Below, one piece after another: positions 39,019 to 49,304 of a stretch of 64,000 nucleotides of DNA (the first letter of the stretch is position 1; each line of letters begins with the position of its first letter). The stretch is from positions 1-64,000 of the forward strand of contig CANJBY010000003.1 in assembly GCA_947472735.1 (NCBI GenBank). The letters are read 5' to 3'. Under the pieces are notes generated by a model. The model was not told the origin of the DNA and made no database searches. It worked only from the letters and a program-made list of their open reading frames with translations. The translations under genes and the position numbers were made by a program. This DNA comes from Sphingomonadaceae bacterium (lineage in GTDB: Bacteria; Pseudomonadota; Alphaproteobacteria; Sphingomonadales; Sphingomonadaceae).

Positions 39019-39300
39019 ATGCCAGAGGAACGTGTTACCCGTGTGTCATCGCCGGAAAGCAACGCCAGAGACACCATCGTAGTCACCGACGGGGGCGGCC
39101 GCAGTTCTGGCGGGGGCGGTTGGGCAATCGCCCTGGTCCTGCTCGTCGTGCTGGGCCTCGCGCTTTACTATTTCGCCGACATGAACTCCAGCCGGTCGGC
39201 CAAGGACCGTGCCATCGCAGGCGCGGCGGAAGACGTCGGGGCTGCGGCGCAGGACGTCGGGAAGGCCGCCAAGGATGCCGCCGACAGCGTCAAGAAATAA
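39019..39300 (+). CDS. small single-TM protein with Ala/Asp/Lys-rich amphipathic tail
   Basis: WAIALVLLVVLGLALYYFADM then DRAIAGAAEDVGAAAQDVGKAAKDAADSVKK. Confidence 0.65.
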   Translation: MPEERVTRVSSPESNARDTIVVTDGGGRSSGGGGWAIALVLLVVLGLALYYFADMNSSRSAKDRAIAGAAEDVGAAAQDVGKAAKDAADSVKK

Positions 39301-39308
39301 GCCTGAGG

Positions 39309-40910
39309 TCAGCCTTCCAGCCGGTAGTCCCGGAACTGCTCGCGCAAGTCTTTCTTGCTGATCTTGCCGGTTCCGGTGTGGGGTAGCTCGTCGACGAATT
39401 CCACGGCGTCGGGCAGCCACCATCTGGCGACCTTGTCGGACAGGAAGGCGATAATTTCCTGTGCCGAGACATCCGCATCCGGTTTTCGCACGACCACCAG
39501 AATTGGCCGCTCATCCCACTTGGGATGGGCAATGCCGATTGCCGCCGCCTCGGCCACGGCGGGGTGGCCGACTGCGACGTTTTCAAGCTCGACCGAACTG
39601 ATCCATTCCCCGCCTGATTTGATCACGTCCTTGGTACGATCCGTCAGCTGGAGGTTGCCGTCCGGGTGGATCACCGCGACATCGCCAGTGTCGAACCATT
39701 GATCGGGTGAGGGGGCGGCATCCGCGTCGGCCTTGAAGTAGCGTTTGATGACCCATGGCCCGCGCACTTGCAGCGCGCCCGCCGTCTTGCCGTCACGCGG
39801 AAGCACCTTGCCGGCATCATCAAGATTCACGCAGCGTAGCTCAACCCCGAACGGCACGCGGCCTTGCAAGGCCTTGGCATCGACCTGCTGGTCGAAGTCC
39901 AGCTGTTCCCAGTTCCACGGCCGCGAGCCGGTGGTGCCGATCGGGCTGGTCTCGGTCATCCCCCACGCATGGGCGGCATTGGCGCCGCGCTGCATGAACC
40001 AGGCGATGACCGAACGGGGCATCGCGGATCCGCCGCAGACCACATGGCGAAGCTTGCCGATATCGCCGCCGCCCGCTTCGAGATGCTGCATCATGCCGAG
40101 CCAGACAGTCGGCACGCCCGCCGCGTGAGTCACGGCTTCGCGCTGCATCAGGTCGCACAAGACCGCCGGATCGTTTACCGCGGAGAAGACGAACTTCACC
40201 CCGCAGGCCGCTCCGGCCCAGGGCAGGCCCCAGCTCGCGGCATGGAACATCGGCACGACCGGGAGCATCACCGAGGTCGCATCAAAGTTGAAGATCGCCG
40301 GCTGAACCGCCGTGATCGCGTGCAGCATCGTCGATCGATGCTCGTACAGCACGCCCTTGGGATTGCCGGTGGTGCCGCTGGTGTAGCACAGCATGCAGGG
40401 ATCGCGCTCATCGCCGGACGCCCACGCGGCGTCGCCATCCTCGGCACCGATCCAGTCCTCGAAGTGCAATTCTTGAGCGCCAGAATCAAAGCAGATGTAG
40501 TGCTCGACCGTCGGCCAGCGATTGCGCATGCGATCTACGATTGGCTGGAAGGCTACGTCGTAGAGCAGCACCCGGTCTTCGGCATGATTGACGATATAAT
40601 CGAGCTGATCATCGAACAGCCGAGGGTTGAGAGTGTGGAGGATGCCGCCAACGCCTACCGCGCCGTACCAGCTGACAAGGTGGCGGGTGTGGTTCATCCC
40701 CAGCGTGCCGATCCGGTCACCCTGACCGATCCCCAGTCGCCGGAGCGCCTGAACCATGCGCAGCGCATCGTGGCGGATATCCGCCCAGCTGGTGCGGGTT
40801 TCGCTGCCATCCGCCCAGCGTGAGACCAGCTCCCGCCCGCCGTGTTCCCGCGCGGCATGATCGACGAATCGCGTGACCCTGAGATCCCAGTCCTGCATCG
40901 CTCCCAGCAT
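39309..40910 (-). CDS. AMP-binding fatty-acyl-CoA synthetase
   Basis: CYTSGTTGNPKGVLYEHRS, WGMTETSPIGT, GEWISSVELEN. Confidence 0.94.
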   Translation of the reverse strand: MLGAMQDWDLRVTRFVDHAAREHGGRELVSRWADGSETRTSWADIRHDALRMVQALRRLGIGQGDRIGTLGMNHTRHLVSWYGAVGVGGILHTLNPRLFDDQLDYIVNHAEDRVLLYDVAFQPIVDRMRNRWPTVEHYICFDSGAQELHFEDWIGAEDGDAAWASGDERDPCMLCYTSGTTGNPKGVLYEHRSTMLHAITAVQPAIFNFDATSVMLPVVPMFHAASWGLPWAGAACGVKFVFSAVNDPAVLCDLMQREAVTHAAGVPTVWLGMMQHLEAGGGDIGKLRHVVCGGSAMPRSVIAWFMQRGANAAHAWGMTETSPIGTTGSRPWNWEQLDFDQQVDAKALQGRVPFGVELRCVNLDDAGKVLPRDGKTAGALQVRGPWVIKRYFKADADAAPSPDQWFDTGDVAVIHPDGNLQLTDRTKDVIKSGGEWISSVELENVAVGHPAVAEAAAIGIAHPKWDERPILVVVRKPDADVSAQEIIAFLSDKVARWWLPDAVEFVDELPHTGTGKISKKDLREQFRDYRLEG

Positions 40911-40933
40911 CTGCTGTCCCCTCCCGCGGAGGG

Positions 40934-43900
40934 TCAGGCCACCAGTCGCAAATGGGACGGGCCGCGCCTCGCGCTTAGCGATACATTATGCACGCCCTCG
41001 ATTTCGGCAAGCCGTTCCGCGAGCATCCCGTCGAGCTGGAAATCGCGCCCCAGCCGGAGCGTCGGCTCCGTTTCGCTGCCGGTGCGCAGGCGAACCAGAA
41101 CTTCTCCGCGTCCTTCGGCTCCGCCCTGGAGCAGGAGCGCCAGCTCAGCCACGGCTTCCGGACTTTCGACATCGAGCTTGAGCACCATCTGCGCCGCGCT
41201 GGTGACTTCCGTCAGTGGCCGCGCCCCGCGCACCGTGACGCGGGGAGGCTCATCGGCACTGGGCGCGTCGAGCTCGACATTGAGCAGCACGCAGACTCCC
41301 TCTGCCGCCCAGCGAGTCATCGGATCAACCAACGATTCCTCGAAGCACGAAGCGGAGAACTGCCCGCTCGAATCGGAGAACTCGGCGATGACGAAGTCGC
41401 TGCCCCGGCGGGTCTTGCGGCGCTGCACACCTTCGACCATTGCCGCCATCACTGCCGGCTGGCGCCCGCCTCCGGGTACACCCTGGCTCATCAGCGAGGC
41501 ATAGGAGCGCGCGCCGTTGGCCGATGCCACCGTGCGGTATTGCTCCACCGGATGCGCCGCGAAGTAGAAGCCGAAATTCTCGCGCTCCTTCGCCATCTGC
41601 TCGGCCCGCGACCAGGCTTCAGCCTCGGCAAGACGCAGCGCCCCCGTGCCTTCCTCGGGACCGCCAAACAAGGCGGCCTGCCCGCTGGTGCGGCTGCGTT
41701 CCGCCTCGTCGGCAGCGGCAAGCAGCAGGTCGGCGTTGGCGATTACCTTTGCGCGGTTCGTCTCAAGACTGTCGAAGGCGCCGGCTGCCGCCAGCCCTTC
41801 TATGGCGCGGCGATTCATGGAGCCGGGCGGCACCCGGCGGAACAAGTCCTCGAGGCTCGCGAACCAGCCATGCCCTTCGCGATCGGTGACGATCGCGTCC
41901 ATGGCTTTCTCGCCGACGTTGCGGATGCCGGCCAGCGCGTAGCGCACTGCGTGACCCTCGTCGGTCCGCTCGACCGTGAACTCGGCTTCGGAGCGATTGA
42001 TGTCCGGCCCTTCCAGGGCAACCCCGTTGCGGCGCATGTCATCAACGAAAATGCTGAGCTTTTCCGACTGGTGCATGTCGAAGCACATCGACGCCGCGTA
42101 GAACTCGTGCGGATAATGGGTCTTCAGCCAGGCGGTCTGGTAAGCCAGCAGGGCATAGGCGGCGGCGTGGGACTTGTTGAAGCCATAGCCGGCAAACTTG
42201 TCGATCAAGTCGAACAGTTCGCCCGCCTTGGCCTTGTCTATCCCCGAGTTGTCCTTGCACCCGGCAATGAAGCGCGCGCGCTGCGCGTCCATTTCCTTCT
42301 GGTCCTTCTTGCCCATGGCCCGGCGCAGCAGGTCGGCATCGCCGAGCGAGTAGCCGGCGAGAATCTGCGCGGCCTGCATCACCTGTTCCTGGTAGACGAA
42401 GATCCCGTAAGTCTCGGAGAGGATGCCCTCGAGTTTCTCGTGCGGATACTCGATGCTCTCGGTGCCGTTCTTGCGCCGGCCGAACAGCGGAATGTTGTCC
42501 ATCGGACCGGGACGATACAGCGAAACCAGCGCGATGATGTCGCCGAAACTGGTTGGCTTCACCGCCGCCAGGGTGCGGCGCATGCCTTCGGATTCCAGCT
42601 GGAACACGCCCACCGTGTCGCCCGACTGGAGCAGGCGGTAGACCGCCTCGTCGTCCCACGCCAGCGTATCGAGATTGATCTCGACCCCGCGCTTTTCGAG
42701 CAGCTGCACCGCCTTCTTGAGCACCGACAGCGTCTTGAGGCCAAGAAAGTCGAACTTGATGAGGCCGGTATCCTCGACATACTTCATGTCAAACTGGGTG
42801 ACCGGCATGTCGGAGCGGGGATCGCGGTAGAGCGGGACCAGCTGCTCCAGCGGGCGGTCGCCGATCACCACGCCCGCAGCGTGAGTCGAACTGTTGCGCG
42901 GCAGACCTTCAAGCTGGACTGCAAGGTCGATCAGCCGGCGCACCTCGGCATCGGTATCGTACTCGCGCTTGAGTTCGGCCACCCCGTTAAGCGCACGCGG
43001 CAGAGTCCAGGGGTCGGTCGGATGGTTGGGCACCATCTTGCACAGCCGATCGACCTGGCCGTAGCTCATTTGAAGGATGCGGCCGGTGTCACGCAGTACC
43101 GCACGGGCCTTGAGCTTGCCGAAAGTGATGATCTGGGCGACGTGATCGACGCCGTACTTCTGCTGGACATAGCGGATCACTTCGCCGCGCCGTGTTTCGC
43201 AGAAGTCGATATCGAAATCCGGCATCGAGACGCGTTCCGGGTTGAGGAAGCGTTCGAACAGCAGGCCCAGCCGCAGCGGATCGAGATCGGTGATCGTCAG
43301 TGCCCAGGCCGCAACCGAACCTGCGCCGGAACCGCGCCCCGGACCAACCGGGATATCGCTTCCCTTCGCCCACTGGATGAAGTCAGCCACGATCAAGAAG
43401 TAGCCCGCGAAGCCCATCCGGTTGATAATGCCGACCTCGAAATCGAGCCGGTCGAAATAGGCCTGGCGTTCTTCGGAGGCCAGCTCGCCGTAAGGAGCGA
43501 GGCGCTTTTCCAGTCCGGCGCGGGCGTGATCCGCCAGCATCGCCGCTTCGCCTTCCTTGTCCCCGGCGAGGCTGGGGAGCAGCGGCTTACGCCTGGGCGG
43601 GGCAAAGGCGCAGCGTTGGGCAACGACCAGCGTGTTGGCCAGCGCTTCGGGCAGGTCCGCGAAAATGTCGGCCATCATCGGCCCGGACTTGACCCAGGCG
43701 TGAGGAGACGAGCGCACGCGGTCCGCCGCGTCGATGTGAGTTGAGGCGGCGATGCACAGCATGGCATCGTGCGCGGCGAAGAACTGCGGTTCGCCGTAAT
43801 GCGCTGGATTGGTGGCGACCAGCGGCAGGCCCCGGGCATATGCAAGGTCGATCAGGGCGTCTTCGGCGGCATCCTCCGCCGGATCGCCGCGCCGGGCCAC

Positions 43901-44404
43901 TTCGAGATAGAGCCGCCCGGGGAACAGTGCCTCGAGCCTTGTGCACAAGTCCTCGGCCGCCTCCTGCCGCGCTTCCGACAGCAACCGGACCAGTCCGCCC
44001 TCTCCTGCCCCGGACAAGGCAATCAGCCCGTCGGTATGGCCTTCCAGGTCCGCCAGTGCGACATGCGGATCGAGTTCCAAGGGACGGTCGAGGTGGGCCC
44101 GGCTAACCAGACGGCACAGGTTATCCCAGCCCGTTTCATTCTGCGCATAAAGCGCCAGCGCGTCGATCGTATCGCCGCCTTCGCGCCGCACACCCAGCAG
44201 CGTACCGATAATCGGCTGGATTCCCGCGTCCTTGCAGGCCGAGGCAAAGGCAATCGCACCGTAGAGTCCGTTGCGGTCCGCAATGGCGATCGCCGGGAAA
44301 CCGCGTTCCTTTGCCAGCTTCGCGATGGCCTTCGGATCAATCGCACCGTCGAGCATCGTGTAGCTCGAAAAGACGCGCAAGGGGACGAAAGGAGTGTAGG
44401 CCAT
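40934..44404 (-). CDS. dnaE: DNA polymerase III subunit alpha
   Basis: PHP domain (FVPLRVFSSYTMLDGAI), DFDIDFCETRRGEVIRYV, GPGRGSGAGSVAAW, FNKSHAAAYALLAYQTAWLK. Confidence 0.97.
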   Translation of the reverse strand: MAYTPFVPLRVFSSYTMLDGAIDPKAIAKLAKERGFPAIAIADRNGLYGAIAFASACKDAGIQPIIGTLLGVRREGGDTIDALALYAQNETGWDNLCRLVSRAHLDRPLELDPHVALADLEGHTDGLIALSGAGEGGLVRLLSEARQEAAEDLCTRLEALFPGRLYLEVARRGDPAEDAAEDALIDLAYARGLPLVATNPAHYGEPQFFAAHDAMLCIAASTHIDAADRVRSSPHAWVKSGPMMADIFADLPEALANTLVVAQRCAFAPPRRKPLLPSLAGDKEGEAAMLADHARAGLEKRLAPYGELASEERQAYFDRLDFEVGIINRMGFAGYFLIVADFIQWAKGSDIPVGPGRGSGAGSVAAWALTITDLDPLRLGLLFERFLNPERVSMPDFDIDFCETRRGEVIRYVQQKYGVDHVAQIITFGKLKARAVLRDTGRILQMSYGQVDRLCKMVPNHPTDPWTLPRALNGVAELKREYDTDAEVRRLIDLAVQLEGLPRNSSTHAAGVVIGDRPLEQLVPLYRDPRSDMPVTQFDMKYVEDTGLIKFDFLGLKTLSVLKKAVQLLEKRGVEINLDTLAWDDEAVYRLLQSGDTVGVFQLESEGMRRTLAAVKPTSFGDIIALVSLYRPGPMDNIPLFGRRKNGTESIEYPHEKLEGILSETYGIFVYQEQVMQAAQILAGYSLGDADLLRRAMGKKDQKEMDAQRARFIAGCKDNSGIDKAKAGELFDLIDKFAGYGFNKSHAAAYALLAYQTAWLKTHYPHEFYAASMCFDMHQSEKLSIFVDDMRRNGVALEGPDINRSEAEFTVERTDEGHAVRYALAGIRNVGEKAMDAIVTDREGHGWFASLEDLFRRVPPGSMNRRAIEGLAAAGAFDSLETNRAKVIANADLLLAAADEAERSRTSGQAALFGGPEEGTGALRLAEAEAWSRAEQMAKERENFGFYFAAHPVEQYRTVASANGARSYASLMSQGVPGGGRQPAVMAAMVEGVQRRKTRRGSDFVIAEFSDSSGQFSASCFEESLVDPMTRWAAEGVCVLLNVELDAPSADEPPRVTVRGARPLTEVTSAAQMVLKLDVESPEAVAELALLLQGGAEGRGEVLVRLRTGSETEPTLRLGRDFQLDGMLAERLAEIEGVHNVSLSARRGPSHLRLVA

Positions 44405-44467
44405 CGGAATCACGCTAGCCGCCTTGCGGCGGCAATCAAGCAGCGCCGGCTTGCGCTTGGGGAAAAG

Positions 44468-45646
44468 CTAGCGGCTTGCGACTTTCATTTCGGTGCTGGC
44501 GTGAAACCGGCTGAGCGCGGCCATGACCTCGTGCATCATCTTCATCCGTTCCGGTATCGGCTGGCGGGTCTGGCCGATCATCACCGCGACCGCATAGAAC
44601 GTCCCGTCCGGCGCCTGGACGATTGCCACGTCGTTATATCCGGTTGCGGTCCCCGCCAGTTCCTGACCGGTGCCGGTCTTGTGGAAGATCTTCCACCCCG
44701 GAACCAGCCCGCCCTTGAGCCGGCGCGGACCGCTGTGCGTGCGCGAGAGGATATCCATAATCACGGCAGTCGACTGCGGCGAAAGCAGTTCCCCGGCAGC
44801 GAGCCGAGCCAGCGCGCGCGCCATGCCCGCCGGCTGCGCACCGTCCATGGGATCGGCCACGTATCGATCAAGTGAAGCGACCCGGTCTGCCTTGGGCAAG
44901 CGGGCGCGGGCCTGTTCGAAATTGCTGCCGAGCGAGTATGACGGATCCCAGCGCAGCCCGGAGATCGCGCTTTGCAGCAGCCGCTCACCCGGGCCAAAGC
45001 GGATACCGGAAATACCCTTGTCGGCCATCATCGCCCGCACCCGGTCAGGTCCGCCGGCGGTCCACAGCAGCCGATCGTTCGCGGTGTTGTCGGAAAGCGA
45101 CAGCGCGTTCTGCATCAGGTCGTGCACCGGCAACGTGACCGAGCCTTGCTCCAGCACCTGCCAGCGCAGAGGCTGGTTGAACAGCGTCAAGTCTTCCGGA
45201 CGGATCGTCAGCGGCTGGTCGAGCCGCAGGCTTCCCTGATCAACCGCGTCAAGCACAGTGAGCGAGACCCACAGCTTCGATACGCTCTGCTGCGGAAAGA
45301 AATCGTTCAGCCGCGCGCCGACCGTCCAGTCACATCCCGCCTTGGCGACCGCGATGCCGACCTTGCCGCTGAACGATTCCGCTATTCCGGAAAGCTCCTG
45401 CTGCAACTGCGTCGGGCGGGCGCTGCAATCGGCATGGTAGTGCGGCGCGGCTGCCTGGGCAGGGCGAATGCCGGTAGCCAGCAGCTTCGACGGCGCATCC
45501 GATATCGGCGGCCCGGCCAGCGCGAACGCACCGGCCAGCCCCGCCACCACACCGGCCAGCGAAAAGCGTTTGCGCCATGGCGAGCGCCGTGGGCCAAGTC
45601 TACGGCCGAGGGAAACCGGCGTATCGCGATAAAGTCGGATGCTCAT
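44468..45646 (-). CDS. class A beta-lactamase-like serine hydrolase
   Basis: SVSK (SxxK), SDNTAND (SDN), GERLL with Glu 34 residues after the SDN Asn, FHKTGTG (KTG). Confidence 0.88.
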   Translation of the reverse strand: MSIRLYRDTPVSLGRRLGPRRSPWRKRFSLAGVVAGLAGAFALAGPPISDAPSKLLATGIRPAQAAAPHYHADCSARPTQLQQELSGIAESFSGKVGIAVAKAGCDWTVGARLNDFFPQQSVSKLWVSLTVLDAVDQGSLRLDQPLTIRPEDLTLFNQPLRWQVLEQGSVTLPVHDLMQNALSLSDNTANDRLLWTAGGPDRVRAMMADKGISGIRFGPGERLLQSAISGLRWDPSYSLGSNFEQARARLPKADRVASLDRYVADPMDGAQPAGMARALARLAAGELLSPQSTAVIMDILSRTHSGPRRLKGGLVPGWKIFHKTGTGQELAGTATGYNDVAIVQAPDGTFYAVAVMIGQTRQPIPERMKMMHEVMAALSRFHASTEMKVASR

Positions 45647-45786
45647 GATCGATGCGAATGTAACTTCGACCTTTCGCCCATGCAATCGCGAACCCGCGCT
45701 TAGGCATGGCTATCCCCAAAGGGATGCGACGAGGCGCATTGCACGCGGGATTGCCCGATTGTGGCGGCGCGCGTAGGGGGAACCGC

Positions 45787-47121
45787 ATGTCCGTCACCAC
45801 CCGCTTTGCACCTTCGCCCACCGGTCTGCTGCATATCGGCAACATGCGCATGGCGCTCCACAATTGGCTGCTGGCCAAGCAGCATGGCGGGCGATTCCTT
45901 CTGCGGATCGACGATACCGACACCGCGCGGAGCCGTGAGGACTATGTCACCGCGATCCGCGCTGATCTTGCCTGGCTGGGGCTTATGCCCGAAGGGGAAG
46001 AGCGCCAGTCGGCCCGGTTCGATCTCTACGAGCGCGCGTTCGGCAAGCTGGTCGCGGCGGGGCGGGTCTACCGCTGTTACGAAAGTTCGCAGGAGCTGGA
46101 GCTCAAGCGCAAGGTCCTGCTTTCGCGCGGGCTGCCCCCGATCTATGACCGGGCAGCGCTAGACCTCAGCGAAGCCGATCACGCCGCCCGCGCCTCCGCG
46201 GGCGAACAGCCGCACTGGCGCTTCCTGCTCGACCGCGACAGCGCAATCGCCTGGGACGATGGGATCAGGGGGCCGCAGCATTTCGATCCGGCGCAAATGT
46301 CCGATCCGGTGGTGCGGCGCGGTGACGGTAGCTGGCTTTACATGTTGCCATCAGTGATCGACGACATCGCCATGGGCGTCACGGACGTGCTGCGAGGCGA
46401 AGACCATGTTTCGAACACCGCATCGCAATTGCAGATGTTCCTTGCGCTTGAAGCCGCGCCGCCCCGCTTCGCTCACGAGGCGCTGATCACGGGGGCGGAA
46501 GGCAAGCTGTCCAAGCGGCTCGGCTCGCTGGGTGCGGCAGAACTGCGCGAAGCCGGCATTGAGCCGGAGGCCGTGGTCGCTTTGCTGGCCCGGCTGGGGA
46601 CATCGGACCCCGTCGACCCTGCGCTGGATGCCGATGCACTGGCTTCCGCCTTCAATCTCGCCCATTTTGGCCGGGCACCGGCGCGGTTCGACGAGGCCGA
46701 GCTGGCCCGGGTCAACGCCGCGGTGATCCATCGCTTGCCATTCGAACGAGTCCGCGCGGCACTGCCAGAGGGCATGGACGAGGCGGCCTGGCTGGCGATC
46801 CGGCCCAATCTCGCTACGCTCGCAGAGGCGAACGAATGGTGGCAGGTAGTCACCGGCCCGGTCAATTGCCCGCCGCTCGAAGCCGACGATTGCGCCTTTC
46901 TGGCCGAGGCGGCAAAGGCTCTGGCGAGCATTGCCTGGGATGAGAATCCCTGGAGTGCGCTGACGAGCACCTTGAAGGAAACGACCGGCCGCAAGGGCAA
47001 GCCTTTGTTCCTCCCGCTGCGCCAGGCGCTGACCGGCCACGATCACGGCCCCGAAATGGCCGCGCTGCTGCCGCTGATCGGGCGCGAAGCGGCTGTCGCC
47101 CGGCTTAACGCAGCGGCCTAG
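45787..47121 (+). CDS. gltX: glutamate--tRNA ligase
   Basis: RFAPSPTGLLHIGNMRMALHNWL (HIGH-like) and KLSKRLGSLG (KMSKS-like). Confidence 0.95.
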   Translation: MSVTTRFAPSPTGLLHIGNMRMALHNWLLAKQHGGRFLLRIDDTDTARSREDYVTAIRADLAWLGLMPEGEERQSARFDLYERAFGKLVAAGRVYRCYESSQELELKRKVLLSRGLPPIYDRAALDLSEADHAARASAGEQPHWRFLLDRDSAIAWDDGIRGPQHFDPAQMSDPVVRRGDGSWLYMLPSVIDDIAMGVTDVLRGEDHVSNTASQLQMFLALEAAPPRFAHEALITGAEGKLSKRLGSLGAAELREAGIEPEAVVALLARLGTSDPVDPALDADALASAFNLAHFGRAPARFDEAELARVNAAVIHRLPFERVRAALPEGMDEAAWLAIRPNLATLAEANEWWQVVTGPVNCPPLEADDCAFLAEAAKALASIAWDENPWSALTSTLKETTGRKGKPLFLPLRQALTGHDHGPEMAALLPLIGREAAVARLNAAA

Positions 47122-47915
47122 CTCATGAACGCAATCGTTCGGATCTCGATGCTCTGGCGCGGCCGGGCATCCGGCGGCGAGGTCGGGTCGTTGAACGCCG
47201 TATGCGCGGTGAACTGCACTCGCGACGGATCGCTGTCGAACAACTTGAACACGAACACCTCCTCGGGGCGCATCCGGGGTACGTAGTACCAGCGCTGCCG
47301 CTCGGTGTGAGCGAGATTGAAGCCGAACAGCGACTTGCGCCCGGCATCGCCCAGGCCGCCCCGGATTTCGCTTTCGAACAAATCCTCGGCGCCGATGGTG
47401 CTGGCATCGCACAGTGCCAGCGGGGTTCGCTCCACAGTGCGGATCGGGCGCCAGACGTTGATCAGCACGTGCCGCCCGGCAAGCCGCCGCTCGCCCTCCT
47501 CCTCGCCCAGGATCCGCAGCGCCTGGTCCCGCACGGTGCGCGCGCCATAGTCAATGTGCGCGCCGAACGCCGGCTGATTGCCATCACCTGCAGCTGGATC
47601 GTCGGTGCGCATCATCAGCCCGAAGCTGATCACTTTGGCGGCGCCGGTCAGCCGGGCGACCAACGCCTCCACTTCGGGAACGTAACGGGCATCGACTTCC
47701 GCACGATCGGCGAGATCGCCCACCGCGGTGGGCTGGTCCAGCATCAGGAAGCCGTTGCGGTCGAACGCCAGCTTGTCCGCGATCGGGCGCACGTCGTGAA
47801 TCGCCACGGTATGCGGATCGGCCGGCCAGTAGGACCGCGCACGGTCAGCGGCATAGAAGATCGACTTCTCTCCCCGCACCACAAAGCGCAGCTCGGCCAT
47901 CACCGCATCCGTCAT
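47118..47915 (-). CDS. CmcJ/NvfI-like oxidoreductase family protein
   Basis: AHIDYGARTVRDQALRIL, VLINVWRPIRTVERTPLALCDAST, WYYVPRMRPEEVFVFKLFDS. Confidence 0.75.
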   Translation of the reverse strand: MTDAVMAELRFVVRGEKSIFYAADRARSYWPADPHTVAIHDVRPIADKLAFDRNGFLMLDQPTAVGDLADRAEVDARYVPEVEALVARLTGAAKVISFGLMMRTDDPAAGDGNQPAFGAHIDYGARTVRDQALRILGEEEGERRLAGRHVLINVWRPIRTVERTPLALCDASTIGAEDLFESEIRGGLGDAGRKSLFGFNLAHTERQRWYYVPRMRPEEVFVFKLFDSDPSRVQFTAHTAFNDPTSPPDARPRQSIEIRTIAFMS

Positions 47916-47998
47916 GCCAGATCCCTCTCCGGTTTGACTTCGATTCCTGCAGCCAATAGCCCCTGCGCGCAAGAGCATGAGATACAGGGGAGAATAGC

Positions 47999-49294
47999 AT
48001 GGATCCGCGTCAGGAACTGCGCGAGCGAAAGATGAGCGCGGGGCAACACCTGATCGTGGCGATCTGCGTCATGGTCAACCTGATCGACGGCTATGACATC
48101 CTCGCCCTGGCCCAGGCCGCGCCGCGACTGGCGGAGGAATGGCAGCTACCGCCCGAACGGCTTGGGCTGCTGTTCAGCATGGGTCTGGGCGGCATGGCGA
48201 TCGGCGCGCTGGCGGTTTCGCCGCTGGCGGATCGCAACGGCCGACGCCCGGCGATCCTCACGTGCCTGCTGCTGATGTCAGCCGGCATGGCCGGCGGCGC
48301 GCTCTCGACCGGCTTCGGCGAGATGGCGGCGGCGCGGTTGCTGACCGGGATCGGGATCGGCGGGATGACCAGCACGGTCGGCACCCTGGCGCTGGAATAT
48401 GCCTCAGCCCGCGCCCGCGAATTCGCGCCGAGCGTGGTCGCATCGGCCTTTCCGGTCGGCACGATCATCGGGGGTTCGGTGGCGATCCTGCTGATGGGCG
48501 GGTTTGGCTGGCAGGGAATTTTCTGGGGCGGCGCACTGCTTTCGGCGGCGCTGTTCCCACTGGCGTGGTTCTACCTGCCCGAGTCGCTGGATTTCCTGCT
48601 CTCGCGCCAGCCTGCCGGAGCGCTGCAAAAGACGAACCGGATCCTGGAGCGGCTGCATCTTACCCCGATCGCCGCACTGCCGCCGCTCCCCGATGGCGTG
48701 GAAAGCGGAGGCGGTTCGATCCGGGAAATAGCCTCGCGCCGCCACTGGCCGACGCTGGCTCTGCTGTGCTGCGCGCACCCGCTCAACATGTTCACTTTCT
48801 ACTTCATCCTCAACTGGTCGCCGAAATGGATCGCCGAACTGACCGGTTCGGCCGAGCGCGGCATTTCCTATTCGATGACGGTCAGCGTCGGCGGCATCGC
48901 CGGCGCGCTTCTGGCCGGAGCGGTGGCGCAAGTGATCGGGGTGAAGCGGCTGATGCTGATCACCCTGCTTGGTCTGGCGGCGCTGACTGCGCTGTTTGGC
49001 TTCCTGCCCGACGTGCCGGTGTTGCTGGCGGGGAGCGGGATGCTGCTGGGTGCTTCGCTGTTTGGCTCGGCCGCGGCCTGCTGGCTGACGGTGGCTTACG
49101 CCTTCCCGCCGCAACTGCGCGCAACCGGGTTGGGCCTCGCCACCACCGCGGGCCGGATCGGCTCAATCTTCGGGCCGCTCGCCGCCGGCTATCTGCTGGC
49201 AATGGGCGCGACCAAGCTGGCCATCTGCGTAGTGCTGGCGTTGCCGGCGGTAGTCGCAGCCGCGCTGTATGCGCAGGCGCGGTCGGTTGACTAG
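47999..49294 (+). CDS. MFS transporter, aromatic acid:H+ symporter-like
   Basis: NLIDGYDILALAQAAPRLAEEW (DGYD motif), GIGIGGMTSTVGTLALEY, LADRNGRRPA. Confidence 0.88.
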   Translation: MDPRQELRERKMSAGQHLIVAICVMVNLIDGYDILALAQAAPRLAEEWQLPPERLGLLFSMGLGGMAIGALAVSPLADRNGRRPAILTCLLLMSAGMAGGALSTGFGEMAAARLLTGIGIGGMTSTVGTLALEYASARAREFAPSVVASAFPVGTIIGGSVAILLMGGFGWQGIFWGGALLSAALFPLAWFYLPESLDFLLSRQPAGALQKTNRILERLHLTPIAALPPLPDGVESGGGSIREIASRRHWPTLALLCCAHPLNMFTFYFILNWSPKWIAELTGSAERGISYSMTVSVGGIAGALLAGAVAQVIGVKRLMLITLLGLAALTALFGFLPDVPVLLAGSGMLLGASLFGSAAACWLTVAYAFPPQLRATGLGLATTAGRIGSIFGPLAAGYLLAMGATKLAICVVLALPAVVAAALYAQARSVD

Positions 49295-49304
49295 ACGGGT
49301 TGCC

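Noticed and set aside
40988-43744. 918-aa plus-strand ORF antisense to dnaE
   Set aside because: Same high-GC antisense-frame artefact; dnaE motifs are clear on the minus strand.
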